The translations under genes were made by a program, and so were the position numbers. A stretch of DNA of 64,000 bases from Dactylosporangium sucinum (lineage in GTDB: Bacteria; Actinomycetota; Actinomycetes; Mycobacteriales; Micromonosporaceae): NCBI RefSeq assembly GCF_014647515.1, contig NZ_BMPI01000009.1, forward strand, positions 124,001 to 188,000, in the 5' to 3' direction. Of the stretch, positions 22,863 to 30,650 are shown piece after piece; within the stretch, counting starts at the first letter, position 1; every line of letters starts with the position of its first letter. The notes beneath the pieces are model-generated. The model searched no databases. It was given only the letters and a program-made list of their open reading frames with translations, and had not been told where the DNA came from.

Positions 22863-25800
22863 CGGCGTCCCTTCGTGTTCGTGGTGAGTTCTTCGAATCG
22901 GGGAAGGTCGCCGGCGGTGATCCGGCCCCAGGCGAGCTCGAACAGCCGCGGCGCGGGCGCGACCGGCACGACGACGCCGAGGCCGCCGATGTCCTCGCCG
23001 TCGCCGATGAGCAGCGGCAGCTTCCACCGCTCCAGCGGCACGTGCGGCGCGCCGAGGGCGAGCCAACCGCCGGGCAGGAACAGCGACCGGCCGGCGCGCG
23101 GCCGCTTGGCCTCGACGACCAGGTCGGTGGCGGCCAGCTCGGCCCGGGCCTTCTTGAGCCGGGCCGGCTTCCAGCCCGTCCAGGCCGCCACGTTGCGGTC
23201 GGTCGGGTCGGGCAGGGCGAGCAGCTGCAGGTAGACCGTGGCGGCGTCGGCGCCCAGGCCGTGCCGCTCGGCGACCACGGCGACCAGCTCCGGCACCGAA
23301 CGGGACGGGTCGTGCGCGTCGTCGACCGGCTCGGCCGCGATCCAGTCGGCCAGCTGGTCGCCGAGCACCGCGCGGGTCGCGACGATCGCCTGGCTCTCGC
23401 CGGTGAACGCGACGAGCGCCCCGAGGAACGGATCGTCGAGCCCGGCGATGCGGGCCGGGCGGAGGTGGATCGCGTTCCAGTACCCGTGCTGCGTCTGGAA
23501 GAACAGGCCGGTGTCGATGGCCTTCTCGTCGCGGGTCACCGGGGTGCCGAGGCCGGCGACGAACTTCTCGAACGACTCGGTGTCGTTGTGCCCGACGACG
23601 AACGTGGTCTCCGGGTCGCGCAGCCGCTGCCCGGCCAGCTCCAGCACGCGGGGCAGCGCGGCGCGGATCGGGTCGCCGACCGGCAGCCGCCGGACCAGCC
23701 ACGGCACGCTGCGCACGACCGAGACGACGACGTCGTCGACGTCGACGCCCTCGACGTTGCCCTGCAGCCACCGGCAGGTCTCCGCGTTGGCGACGCCGTG
23801 CAGGAACTCCGAGGCGCTCAGGCCGGTGACCGAGCCGGAGCGGTGCAGCTCCAGGATGAGCCCGTCGTCGACCGGCGTGCGGGCGCCGACGCGCTCGGTG
23901 CACCAGGCGGCCAGCCGGTCCAGCGCCGGGCCGGCGGTCCACAGCGTCGCCGGGTCCTCGGGCAGCAGCACCGCATGGATGCCGGCGGCCGGGGACAGCG
24001 TCCTGTCGCGGCGGAGCCGCTCGACGGCCAGCTCGACCGTGGCGGGGGTCACCGCCGGGTCGAGCTCCCAGCCCTCGGGCCGCTGCTCCCACGCCTCCTT
24101 GTCGCGCGGGCCGGTGAGCAGCACGGTGGCCTCGGCGAGGCTGATCCCGGCCGCGGTCGAGACGGCCCGGACGAGGTCGGGCCGGAAGGGCAGCGGCCCG
24201 TTGGCGCGGGCGGCCGCGACGAACGCGGTCACCTGCGCGGCACCGATGCCGTGGCTGTGCATGACCCGGTGCTCGGCGCCGATGGTGTGCCCGGGGATCG
24301 GCCCGGAGCGGCCGCTCGTGGCGAGCTCCAGCACGACCGCGTCGCCGTCCTCCCGGTCGACCCGGGTCGGGACCAGGCGCCGGCCGTCGCCGAGGTCGAC
24401 GACCTCGCCGGCCCTCAGGACCGGGGTGCCGGTGTCGGACTTGAGCAGCATCCGCCGGAACCGCCCGCCCGCGACCACCAGGCCGGAGTCGGCGACGATC
24501 TCCAGCAGGTCGAGCAGGGCGGTGCGGTGCTCGGCCGGGGTGAGCGGCGAGACGGCCCGCATGAGGACGGCCGGCAGCGCCCCGATGGTGTCGAACCAGT
24601 CGACGTCGGCGCGGGCGAGCACGTCGCCGAGCGGCCGGTCGGGCTCGCGGCCGGTGAGCGCCGCGCCGGTGAGCCGGAACAGCCGCACGCCCTCGTGCCC
24701 GTGGTCGTAGCAGCCGGGGATGAGCCCGCTGAGCGCCGCGTTGAGCAGCCGATCGGAGGGCTTGTCGGCGTCGGGGTCGGTCATCCCGGCGACCGACTGG
24801 GCGGCGATCTCGGCGGTCGCCGTGGTGAGCCGCCGCAGCCGCCGCGCGGAGCGGGCGGCGTGCCGGACGACCCCGGCGACGCCGGTGACGAGCGCCGGGT
24901 GGGTCAGCCCGGGCAGCGCGTCGCCGACCAGCTTGCGGACGGCCTCGGCGTCGACGTCGGCGTCCGGCTCGGTCGTGGTCTGGGCCAGCGCGGCGGCGAG
25001 CAGCTCGCCGGCCGCGGCGTCGGTGAGCCCGCGCAGCACCGCGGAGCCGGCCTCGTCGCGCGGCCGCAGGTAGTGCCAGTACGCCGGAGGCGGCACCAGC
25101 GGGGTGCCCTCGGCGAACGGGCCGCTCTCCCCTTCGAGCCGGACGTGGGCGAACCGCAGCCCGTCGGCGGTGGTGAGGACGACGGCATTGTTGCGGTACG
25201 AGTCCTGGCGCAGCAGGCCGTGCAGCGTCTCGGCGCCGGGGAACCGGATCGCGCCGACGAGCTGGCCGGTGGTGCCGCCGCCGGGCTGGCCCGGCACCGT
25301 GAACGAACGGCCGTCGACGCCCTCGCCGAGCTGGGCACCGCCCGGGCCGCTGCGCAGGCGCCAGCCGACCAGCCCGTCGCGCTGGCCGAGCGGGCTGTCG
25401 GCGGTCTCGGGGCCGCCGGGGCGCAGGCGGCAGGCGAGCGACTCCAGCTCGAAGCCGGGAACGCCGCCGGACTCGAAGAACGCCGGCATCGACGCGCGGC
25501 CGAGGTCGCCGGTCGCGACGTCGAACTCGCGCCACCGCCAGGTGTAGTCGTTCTGGTGGTACATCAGCACCCAGTAGTGCAGGCCGTCGGTCGCCACCGT
25601 GCCCCGCTCGATCGCGGACCGGTCGCCCGCGTGCAGCGGCCGGTGCCCGCCGGTGCGACCGCCGCCGGGCAGCGCGAACGAGCCCTCGCCGCTGCCCGAG
25701 AACGCGTCCTCCGGGGCCTCGAACACGTCGTCGGGGGCGCCGGTCCAGTAGCCGGCGCGCTTGTCGTCGGCGTCCCAGGTGACGAGGAGCTGGCCGTCGA

Positions 25801-27631
25801 CATACCGCAGCGTCTGCCGCCACCGCCACTGCCGCTGCGCGGCCGGGATGCGCAGCAGGTGCTCCAGCTCGACGCCGCCGGGGCCGGTGACGACCACCTG
25901 GTCGCCGGAGCGCAGCATCAGCTGCGGCCACTGGGCCTGCACCTCGGGCCGCTCGTTGCCGCCGGACGGCAGCCGGGTGACCGCGTCCTCCAGCGCCGGC
26001 CAGCCGTACTCGTCGAAGACGCCGGCCCGCAGGGACGCGCCGAGGATCGGGCCGAGGTCGTGCTCGGTGATGCGCCGGATCGCCTCCGGGTTGACCGCGA
26101 GGCCCTCCGGGCAGGCGACCAGCGAGAGCCGGGCCAGCTCGGGGGCGAGCGAGGTCAGGCCCTCGCGCAGGATGCGGTCGGCGAGCCGGTCGAGCCAGCG
26201 GTGCAGCGCCGCGCGCAGGCCGGGCACCGCGACGACGGCCGCGACCCGCTCCGGGGACACGCTGACGTTGTCGCCCCAGCCGGTGCGCAGGACGCTCTCG
26301 ACCGCATCGCCGAGGCGGCCGAGCAGCGGCTCGAACCGCCCCACGTGGGCCAGGTCGCGGCGGCCCTCGGTCTCGTCCTTGAGCCAGGCGTCGACGGGGC
26401 AGTGCACGTCGTCGGCGAACTCACCGAGCGGCACGCCGAGCTCCAGGCACAGGTCGATGACGTCGAGGTCGACGGCCTGCCGGGTGCTGCCGAGGTCGAC
26501 CGGGGCGCCGTCGGCGCGCAGCCGCTCGGCCATGCGCTCGATGAGCCGCAGCTGGGCCGGGAGCCGCTTGCGCCGCCAGCCGGCGCGGTGGTCGTCGAGC
26601 CGGGACAGCCAGCCGGCCGGGCCGTCGGCCGGCTCGGCCTCGGCCGGGACCGACCCGGCCGGCCCGGTGAGCGCCTCGCTCGCCCCGGACTCGTCGAGGA
26701 TGTCGAGCCACACGTCGCCCGGGCACTCCCGGGGGAACATGCCCAGCAGCTGCCCGCGGATCCGCGGGTCGCGGCGGGCCAGGCGGACCAGGGACGACCG
26801 GTATGCCGTCCAGAAGCCGCCGGGGGCGCGCAGGACCGACGGCGCCTCGAGCAGCTCGGCGATCAGGCGCTCCTCGTCGTCCTCGCCGACCTTGGCCGCC
26901 TTCGCCAGGCGGCGCAGGTCGACGTGCATCTGCGCATAGGGCGGCATGCCGCCGAGGGTGCGCTCGACACACAGCCGGCGGAACCGCTCGTAGGCGACGG
27001 CGGGCGCGCTGCGCCCGGCGAGGTCGCGGGCGTGGGCCGACAGCGCCTTCGCGGTGAGCGCGCCGGCGAGGGCGAACTCCAGGAAGACCGTGTGCTGGCG
27101 CTCCTCGTCGATGGTGAGCGCGAAGAGCCGCTCGGCCTCGCGGGCCTTGCCGAACATCGTGGCCGCATAGGTGGTGCTGTCGGCGACGAGGAACGCGCGG
27201 GCCGCCTCCTCGTAGAACGTCGGCAGGAAGTGCGGCACCGACCGGGCGAGCCGCTCGCCGAGCTCGTTGAACCCGTCGCGGGCCGGGCCGATGCGCGACT
27301 TCGCCACGCGCGAGAGCCGCTCGATGTCCTTCACCAGCGCGAGGGCGTGGTGGCCGTTGGCCGGGTCGTGGACCAGGGCCCAGGCCGGGAAGCCGAGTGC
27401 CTGCTGCCGCACGACGCCGACCTCGGCGACCTCCTCGGGCGCGGCGAAGCCGAGGAACTCCATCGTCAGGTCCTCGGCCGGGCCGAGCGTGCGGGCCACC
27501 AGCCGCACCACGGTCCGCTCGCCGAGCACCGGGTGCCGGTAGGCCCGGGTGGTCAGCACGTCGACCGTGTCGGCCACCGCCTCCGCCCCGGGCAGCAGCA
27601 CCGCTCCCGCATCCAGCATCGCCTCACTCAT
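22859..27631 (-). CDS. Giant cytoplasmic protein (1590 aa) of the MoxR/VWA operon, function unknown
   Basis: No signal peptide or membrane helix is visible. The first ~560 residues are helix-rich repeats. A beta-rich segment at about 560-830 contains many Trp and Gly residues (QRQWRWRQTLRYVDG, YHQNDYTWRWREFD). The last ~700 residues are again helical, with conserved-looking blocks such as GHNDTESFEKFV, FFQTQHGYWNAIHLRP and WTGWKPARLKKARAEL. I do not recognise a catalytic site. The place in the operon is that of a DUF4132/YehI-group scaffold or regulator, and part of it may belong to that superfamily. ATGA overlaps at both ends make it translationally coupled to its neighbours. Confidence 0.7.
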   Translation of the reverse strand: MSEAMLDAGAVLLPGAEAVADTVDVLTTRAYRHPVLGERTVVRLVARTLGPAEDLTMEFLGFAAPEEVAEVGVVRQQALGFPAWALVHDPANGHHALALVKDIERLSRVAKSRIGPARDGFNELGERLARSVPHFLPTFYEEAARAFLVADSTTYAATMFGKAREAERLFALTIDEERQHTVFLEFALAGALTAKALSAHARDLAGRSAPAVAYERFRRLCVERTLGGMPPYAQMHVDLRRLAKAAKVGEDDEERLIAELLEAPSVLRAPGGFWTAYRSSLVRLARRDPRIRGQLLGMFPRECPGDVWLDILDESGASEALTGPAGSVPAEAEPADGPAGWLSRLDDHRAGWRRKRLPAQLRLIERMAERLRADGAPVDLGSTRQAVDLDVIDLCLELGVPLGEFADDVHCPVDAWLKDETEGRRDLAHVGRFEPLLGRLGDAVESVLRTGWGDNVSVSPERVAAVVAVPGLRAALHRWLDRLADRILREGLTSLAPELARLSLVACPEGLAVNPEAIRRITEHDLGPILGASLRAGVFDEYGWPALEDAVTRLPSGGNERPEVQAQWPQLMLRSGDQVVVTGPGGVELEHLLRIPAAQRQWRWRQTLRYVDGQLLVTWDADDKRAGYWTGAPDDVFEAPEDAFSGSGEGSFALPGGGRTGGHRPLHAGDRSAIERGTVATDGLHYWVLMYHQNDYTWRWREFDVATGDLGRASMPAFFESGGVPGFELESLACRLRPGGPETADSPLGQRDGLVGWRLRSGPGGAQLGEGVDGRSFTVPGQPGGGTTGQLVGAIRFPGAETLHGLLRQDSYRNNAVVLTTADGLRFAHVRLEGESGPFAEGTPLVPPPAYWHYLRPRDEAGSAVLRGLTDAAAGELLAAALAQTTTEPDADVDAEAVRKLVGDALPGLTHPALVTGVAGVVRHAARSARRLRRLTTATAEIAAQSVAGMTDPDADKPSDRLLNAALSGLIPGCYDHGHEGVRLFRLTGAALTGREPDRPLGDVLARADVDWFDTIGALPAVLMRAVSPLTPAEHRTALLDLLEIVADSGLVVAGGRFRRMLLKSDTGTPVLRAGEVVDLGDGRRLVPTRVDREDGDAVVLELATSGRSGPIPGHTIGAEHRVMHSHGIGAAQVTAFVAAARANGPLPFRPDLVRAVSTAAGISLAEATVLLTGPRDKEAWEQRPEGWELDPAVTPATVELAVERLRRDRTLSPAAGIHAVLLPEDPATLWTAGPALDRLAAWCTERVGARTPVDDGLILELHRSGSVTGLSASEFLHGVANAETCRWLQGNVEGVDVDDVVVSVVRSVPWLVRRLPVGDPIRAALPRVLELAGQRLRDPETTFVVGHNDTESFEKFVAGLGTPVTRDEKAIDTGLFFQTQHGYWNAIHLRPARIAGLDDPFLGALVAFTGESQAIVATRAVLGDQLADWIAAEPVDDAHDPSRSVPELVAVVAERHGLGADAATVYLQLLALPDPTDRNVAAWTGWKPARLKKARAELAATDLVVEAKRPRAGRSLFLPGGWLALGAPHVPLERWKLPLLIGDGEDIGGLGVVVPVAPAPRLFELAWGRITAGDLPRFEELTTNTKGRR

Positions 27632-28506
27632 GCCGCCGCCTCCTCGCCGCTCTCCTCGACAACCCGGCCGGCGTAGAGCGCCGCCGCCATGCGCATGCCC
27701 TCGGACCACGCCACCGGCCCCACCTCGGCGAGCGGCAGGCCCGCGCCGTCGCCCCGCACGAACACCAGGTCGCCGGTCTCGGCCTCGGACCAGGGGTCGT
27801 CGGCGCCGACCCAGCTGCGGGCCTCGACCACGTCGCCGCCCTCGAACACCCGGCAGACCGCGTAGCCGCCCTTCACCGGATAGCCCAGCGAGGAAGCCCG
27901 GCCGAGCAGGTGCCGCAGCTCGGCGAACCGGCCGCCGGCGTAGTCACGGACGGCCCGCGCGTTGGCGTCGAACACCGCCGGGCGCACCCACGTCTGGCGG
28001 AACAGCTGGTCGACGGACTGGCTGACGCCGAGGTCGGCGGCGAACTCGCGGAGGTCGTCGAGGTCGGGCAGGCGCACCGGGTGCGGGATCGCGACCCGCT
28101 CGGCCGGCAGCCGGACGGTCTCGCCGTCGAGGTTCACGATGCCGACGCCGTCAGGTGACGCGTCGCGCAGGAAGCCGACCTCGTCGGGGTCCCAGCCGCC
28201 GTCGTCGTCGAGGACGGCCACGACCAGGTCGGTCAGCGCCGCCCGCCACGTCTCGTCGGCCCAGACCCGGGCCAGGACCGCCGCCGGCACCGGCAGCGAC
28301 CGGACCATCCACAGGTCGACCTGCTCGCGGACCTGCGCCTCGTGGCGGCCCAGCCACTCGACGAGCTGCCGCAGCCCGGCCACCGCCGGGTCGTCGCGCA
28401 GCGCCGGTGGCACCGACTTGAGCACCTTGCCCTTCGCGTTGCGGCAGGCTATCTGCCCGGACACCAGGGTGACCTCGTAGCCACCACTCGCCGCCAACCA
28501 CGTCAT
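27628..28506 (-). CDS. DUF4132-like protein, first gene of the MoxR/VWA operon
   Basis: The protein has 292 residues. The block VAIPHPVRLPDLDDLREFAADLGVSQ (from about residue 139) followed by DQLFRQTWVRP resembles the C-terminal signature of DUF4132, the domain of E. coli YehI (MolR). Here the domain stands nearly alone rather than at the end of a >1000-residue protein. The function of DUF4132 is unknown; relatives occur with WGR domains and AAA/VWA genes. A moderate GAGG lies about 11 nt upstream of the ATG. A 15-bp perfect palindrome is 31 bp further upstream, the only obvious control element for the whole five-gene operon. Confidence 0.7.
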   Translation of the reverse strand: MTWLAASGGYEVTLVSGQIACRNAKGKVLKSVPPALRDDPAVAGLRQLVEWLGRHEAQVREQVDLWMVRSLPVPAAVLARVWADETWRAALTDLVVAVLDDDGGWDPDEVGFLRDASPDGVGIVNLDGETVRLPAERVAIPHPVRLPDLDDLREFAADLGVSQSVDQLFRQTWVRPAVFDANARAVRDYAGGRFAELRHLLGRASSLGYPVKGGYAVCRVFEGGDVVEARSWVGADDPWSEAETGDLVFVRGDGAGLPLAEVGPVAWSEGMRMAAALYAGRVVEESGEEAAA

Positions 28507-28536
28507 GCGATCACTGCCTCACCGATCTCAGGGGGG

Positions 28537-28551
28537 ATCAATCGGATTGAT
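28537..28551. promoter_or_regulatory. Palindromic operator upstream of the five-gene operon
   Basis: ATCAATC-G-GATTGAT is a perfect 7+1+7 palindrome and one of the few AT-rich spots here. It sits between the operon and the divergent DUF2277 gene. No regulator gene is adjacent. Confidence 0.5.
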
Positions 28552-28637
28552 GCGGAAATGAGGGAACAGCATCAAGTACCCCGGGAGACTAGCCATCGGG
28601 TGCGACAGTTTTGGAAAAGACCTGGCAAGGTGGAGGC

Positions 28638-28913
28638 ATGTGCCGGAACATCCGCGTGCTCAACAACTTCGAGCCGCCCGCCACCGAGGACGAGATCGAG
28701 GCCGCCGCGCTGCAGTATGTGCGGAAGGTCGCGGGCATGACCAGGCCCTCGGCGGCCAACCAGGAGGCGTTCGACGCCGCCGTGGCCGCCGTCGCCGACG
28801 CGACCCGCGTGCTGCTCGACGCCCTGGTCACCAACAGCCCGCCGCGCGACCGCGAGGTCGAGGCGGCCAAGGCCAAGGCTCGCGCGGCGGAGCGCTACGG
28901 CACCGCACGCTGA
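28638..28913 (+). CDS. DUF2277 family protein (91 aa)
   Basis: The start MCRNIRVLNNFEPPATEDEIEAA and the block ALQYVRKVAGMTRPS are the signature of DUF2277, a small conserved bacterial family without known function. Length is normal for the family. TGGAGG lies a few bases before the ATG; an earlier ATG at 28611 would add nine residues outside the family pattern. It is divergent from the DUF4132-like gene. Confidence 0.85.
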   Translation: MCRNIRVLNNFEPPATEDEIEAAALQYVRKVAGMTRPSAANQEAFDAAVAAVADATRVLLDALVTNSPPRDREVEAAKAKARAAERYGTAR

Positions 28914-28951
28914 CGGCTGTGCGGCTGCCGGAGCGGGCCGGCGAGGGACGG

Positions 28952-29006
28952 CTGGTGTCGGGAAGCCGACACCGGTGCGGGCGCGACCGGCAGCCCGGCC
29001 GCGCCC
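28952..29006. terminator. Two hairpins between convergent genes
   Basis: GGTGTCGG-GAAG-CCGACACC (28954-28973) is a perfect 8-bp stem with a tetraloop, extended by two weaker pairs. A second GC-rich stem GGGCGCG/CGCGCCC lies at 28979-29006. They separate the convergent DUF2277 and binding-protein genes. Confidence 0.65.
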
Positions 29007-29019
29007 GCATCACACCGGC

Positions 29020-30381
29020 TCAGTAGCCGGCCAGGCCACTCTCCGTGCCCACCTTGCGCGCGGCCAGGGCCCGCACGATCGTCGCCGTCTCCTCGTAGCC
29101 GACGATGAGCACCGCGTCGGGCCGCGCCTCGCGCACGCCGGCCGCGATCCCGGCGAAGTCTTCCGCGCTGGCCGGGTAGCTCAGCAGCGCGATGTCGTCG
29201 CCGGCCATCCCGGCCGCGACGAGGTCGGCCTTCACGTTCTGCTGCAGGCCCATCCCGTACGCGTCCTCGCGCGCCACGACGACCACCCGCTTCGGGCCGT
29301 CGCGCATGATGACGTCGGCGAGGGCCCGCGCCTGCAGCGTGTCCGGCGGCGCGGTGCGGAAGAACATGCCGCCGTCCGGCACCGCGCTCAGCTCGTCCGA
29401 CGTCGACGACGGCGAGATGAGGATGCGTCCGGCGGCGGCGATCTTCGGGATGACCGCCTTGGTCACGCTCGACGACGACGCGCCGATGATGACCTGCACG
29501 CCGAGGCCGACGAGCCGGTCGACGGTGGCCGCGGCGACGGCCGCGTCGGTGCCGTCGTCGCCGTCGATCCACTCGACCGGCTCGCCGAGCACGCCGCCGG
29601 CGGCGTTGAGGTCGGCGACCGCGAGCTTGGCGCCGGCGAAGCGCGGGCCGCTGCGGTACGCGAGCCGGCCCGTGTGCGGCATGAGCGCGCCGACCTTCAG
29701 GGCACGCTTCTTGTTCGAGCTCGAGTTCGGGTTCGCCGCGGGCGGCGGCGCGGCCGCGGTGCTCGCCGACCGCTCGTCGCCGGCGCCCACGTACTCGGTC
29801 AGGTTGTCGTTGATGGTGGCGTCGCGGCCGAAGTGCAGCGTGCCGTAGGAGGCCGACGACGGCTCGCCCTGGTCGGTCAGGCCGCTGCGGCTCAGCGAGA
29901 CGCCGCGGTAGGCGAAGTCGCGGCCGGACTTGGCGAGCGGCAGGCAGGTGGCCGCGCTGTCACACTCGGCGCCGCCGGTCGTGGCGGGGACGATGAACTT
30001 CGCGACGGTGGGTGCCTCGACGGTACGGGCGGACTCCGCGGCCAGTCCCGCGATCATCACGGCGTCGTAGGCCTCGGCGGCGTACCCGAAGTCGGCGAGC
30101 GACGCGTCGACCGAGCGCAGCCGCGTCTTGAACGTCTCGGGAAGCTTCAGCAGCGGCGCGGTGCCGGTCATGCCGGACAGCAGGCCGGGGTTCCCGTCGA
30201 GCTTGTTTCGCAGCGAGTTGGTCATGTTGGCGTCCGAGCCGTAGAGCCGGACATGGACCGGGGTGTCCGGATCCTGTCCAGCTCCTTCGCGCTTCGTGCC
30301 GCAGCCGGCGAGGGTCACCGCCGCCACCAGGACGACGGCGGTCGACCGCGCCCTGTGTGCCTGCGTCGCACTGATTGTCAC
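29020..30381 (-). CDS. Branched-chain-type ABC substrate-binding lipoprotein with swapped lobes
   Basis: The protein has 453 residues. It starts at GTG 30381 with GGAGG just upstream. A lipoprotein signal ends in the lipobox LAGC (Cys27). Residues ~42-200 (VRLYGSDANM, GMTGTAP, FGYAAEAYDAVMIAGLAAES, SYGTLHFG) resemble the second lobe of a Peripla_BP_6 protein. A Ser/Asn/Pro linker follows. Residues ~224-453 (KVGALMPHTGRLAYRSGPRFAGAKLAV, NAAGGVLGEPVEW, VIIGASSSSVT, YFRTAP-like FFRTAPPD) resemble the first lobe and run to the stop. Normal family order is the reverse. No permease genes are next to it. Confidence 0.78.
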   Translation of the reverse strand: MTISATQAHRARSTAVVLVAAVTLAGCGTKREGAGQDPDTPVHVRLYGSDANMTNSLRNKLDGNPGLLSGMTGTAPLLKLPETFKTRLRSVDASLADFGYAAEAYDAVMIAGLAAESARTVEAPTVAKFIVPATTGGAECDSAATCLPLAKSGRDFAYRGVSLSRSGLTDQGEPSSASYGTLHFGRDATINDNLTEYVGAGDERSASTAAAPPPAANPNSSSNKKRALKVGALMPHTGRLAYRSGPRFAGAKLAVADLNAAGGVLGEPVEWIDGDDGTDAAVAAATVDRLVGLGVQVIIGASSSSVTKAVIPKIAAAGRILISPSSTSDELSAVPDGGMFFRTAPPDTLQARALADVIMRDGPKRVVVVAREDAYGMGLQQNVKADLVAAGMAGDDIALLSYPASAEDFAGIAAGVREARPDAVLIVGYEETATIVRALAARKVGTESGLAGY

Positions 30382-30470
30382 TGGTCCTCCGGATCCCGAG
30401 AGACGGCCGCGAGGACTGTAGGTGCCGCGGATGCACGCGAACCAGGCAAGCGAGACGACCTTGAGGAAAC

Positions 30471-30499
30471 CTTGCCGTATCGGTTGCTGGTGGTAACCT
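30471..30499 (+). promoter_or_regulatory. Promoter of the ABC-F leader transcript
   Basis: CTTGCC (or TTGCCG) and TAACCT (30494-30499) are separated by 16-17 bp. They stand about 70 bp before the leader peptide and 150 bp before the ABC-F start. Confidence 0.45.
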
Positions 30500-30570
30500 G
30501 GTGCGAGCAGATCTTGGGGGGCGCCGGCCACCGTGGTGGGACGGGCGCCCGAAACGTGAGGACGAGACCA

Positions 30571-30600
30571 GTGTTGAGCGAGGACGACATCTCCGGGTGA
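30571..30600 (+). CDS. Leader peptide of the ABC-F attenuator (9 aa)
   Basis: GTG-TTG-AGC-GAG-GAC-GAC-ATC-TCC-GGG-TGA encodes VLSEDDISG and has GTGAGGA about 8-9 nt upstream. The last codons form the left arm of the terminator hairpin and the stop codon is in its loop. A ribosome slowed by an antibiotic on this peptide would prevent the hairpin from folding. Confidence 0.6.
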   Translation: MLSEDDISG

Positions 30601-30612
30601 GCCCCGGATTTT
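30592..30612 (+). terminator. Attenuator terminator upstream of the ABC-F gene
   Basis: TCCGGG-TGAGC-CCCGGA followed by TTTT is a compact intrinsic terminator 38 bp before the ABC-F start codon. Its left arm is the end of the leader reading frame. A longer GC-rich hairpin (GGGCGCC / GGCGCCC, about 30516-30552) precedes the leader. Confidence 0.7.
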
Positions 30613-30650
30613 CGACGTCCCTTTTCCGCTCTCTTCTCCTGGATCGGTTC

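Noticed and set aside
29020..30381. Two separate broken binding-protein genes joined by frameshift
   Set aside because: Signal peptide, second-lobe-like part, linker and first-lobe-like part are all in one uninterrupted frame, so a permuted single gene is simpler.
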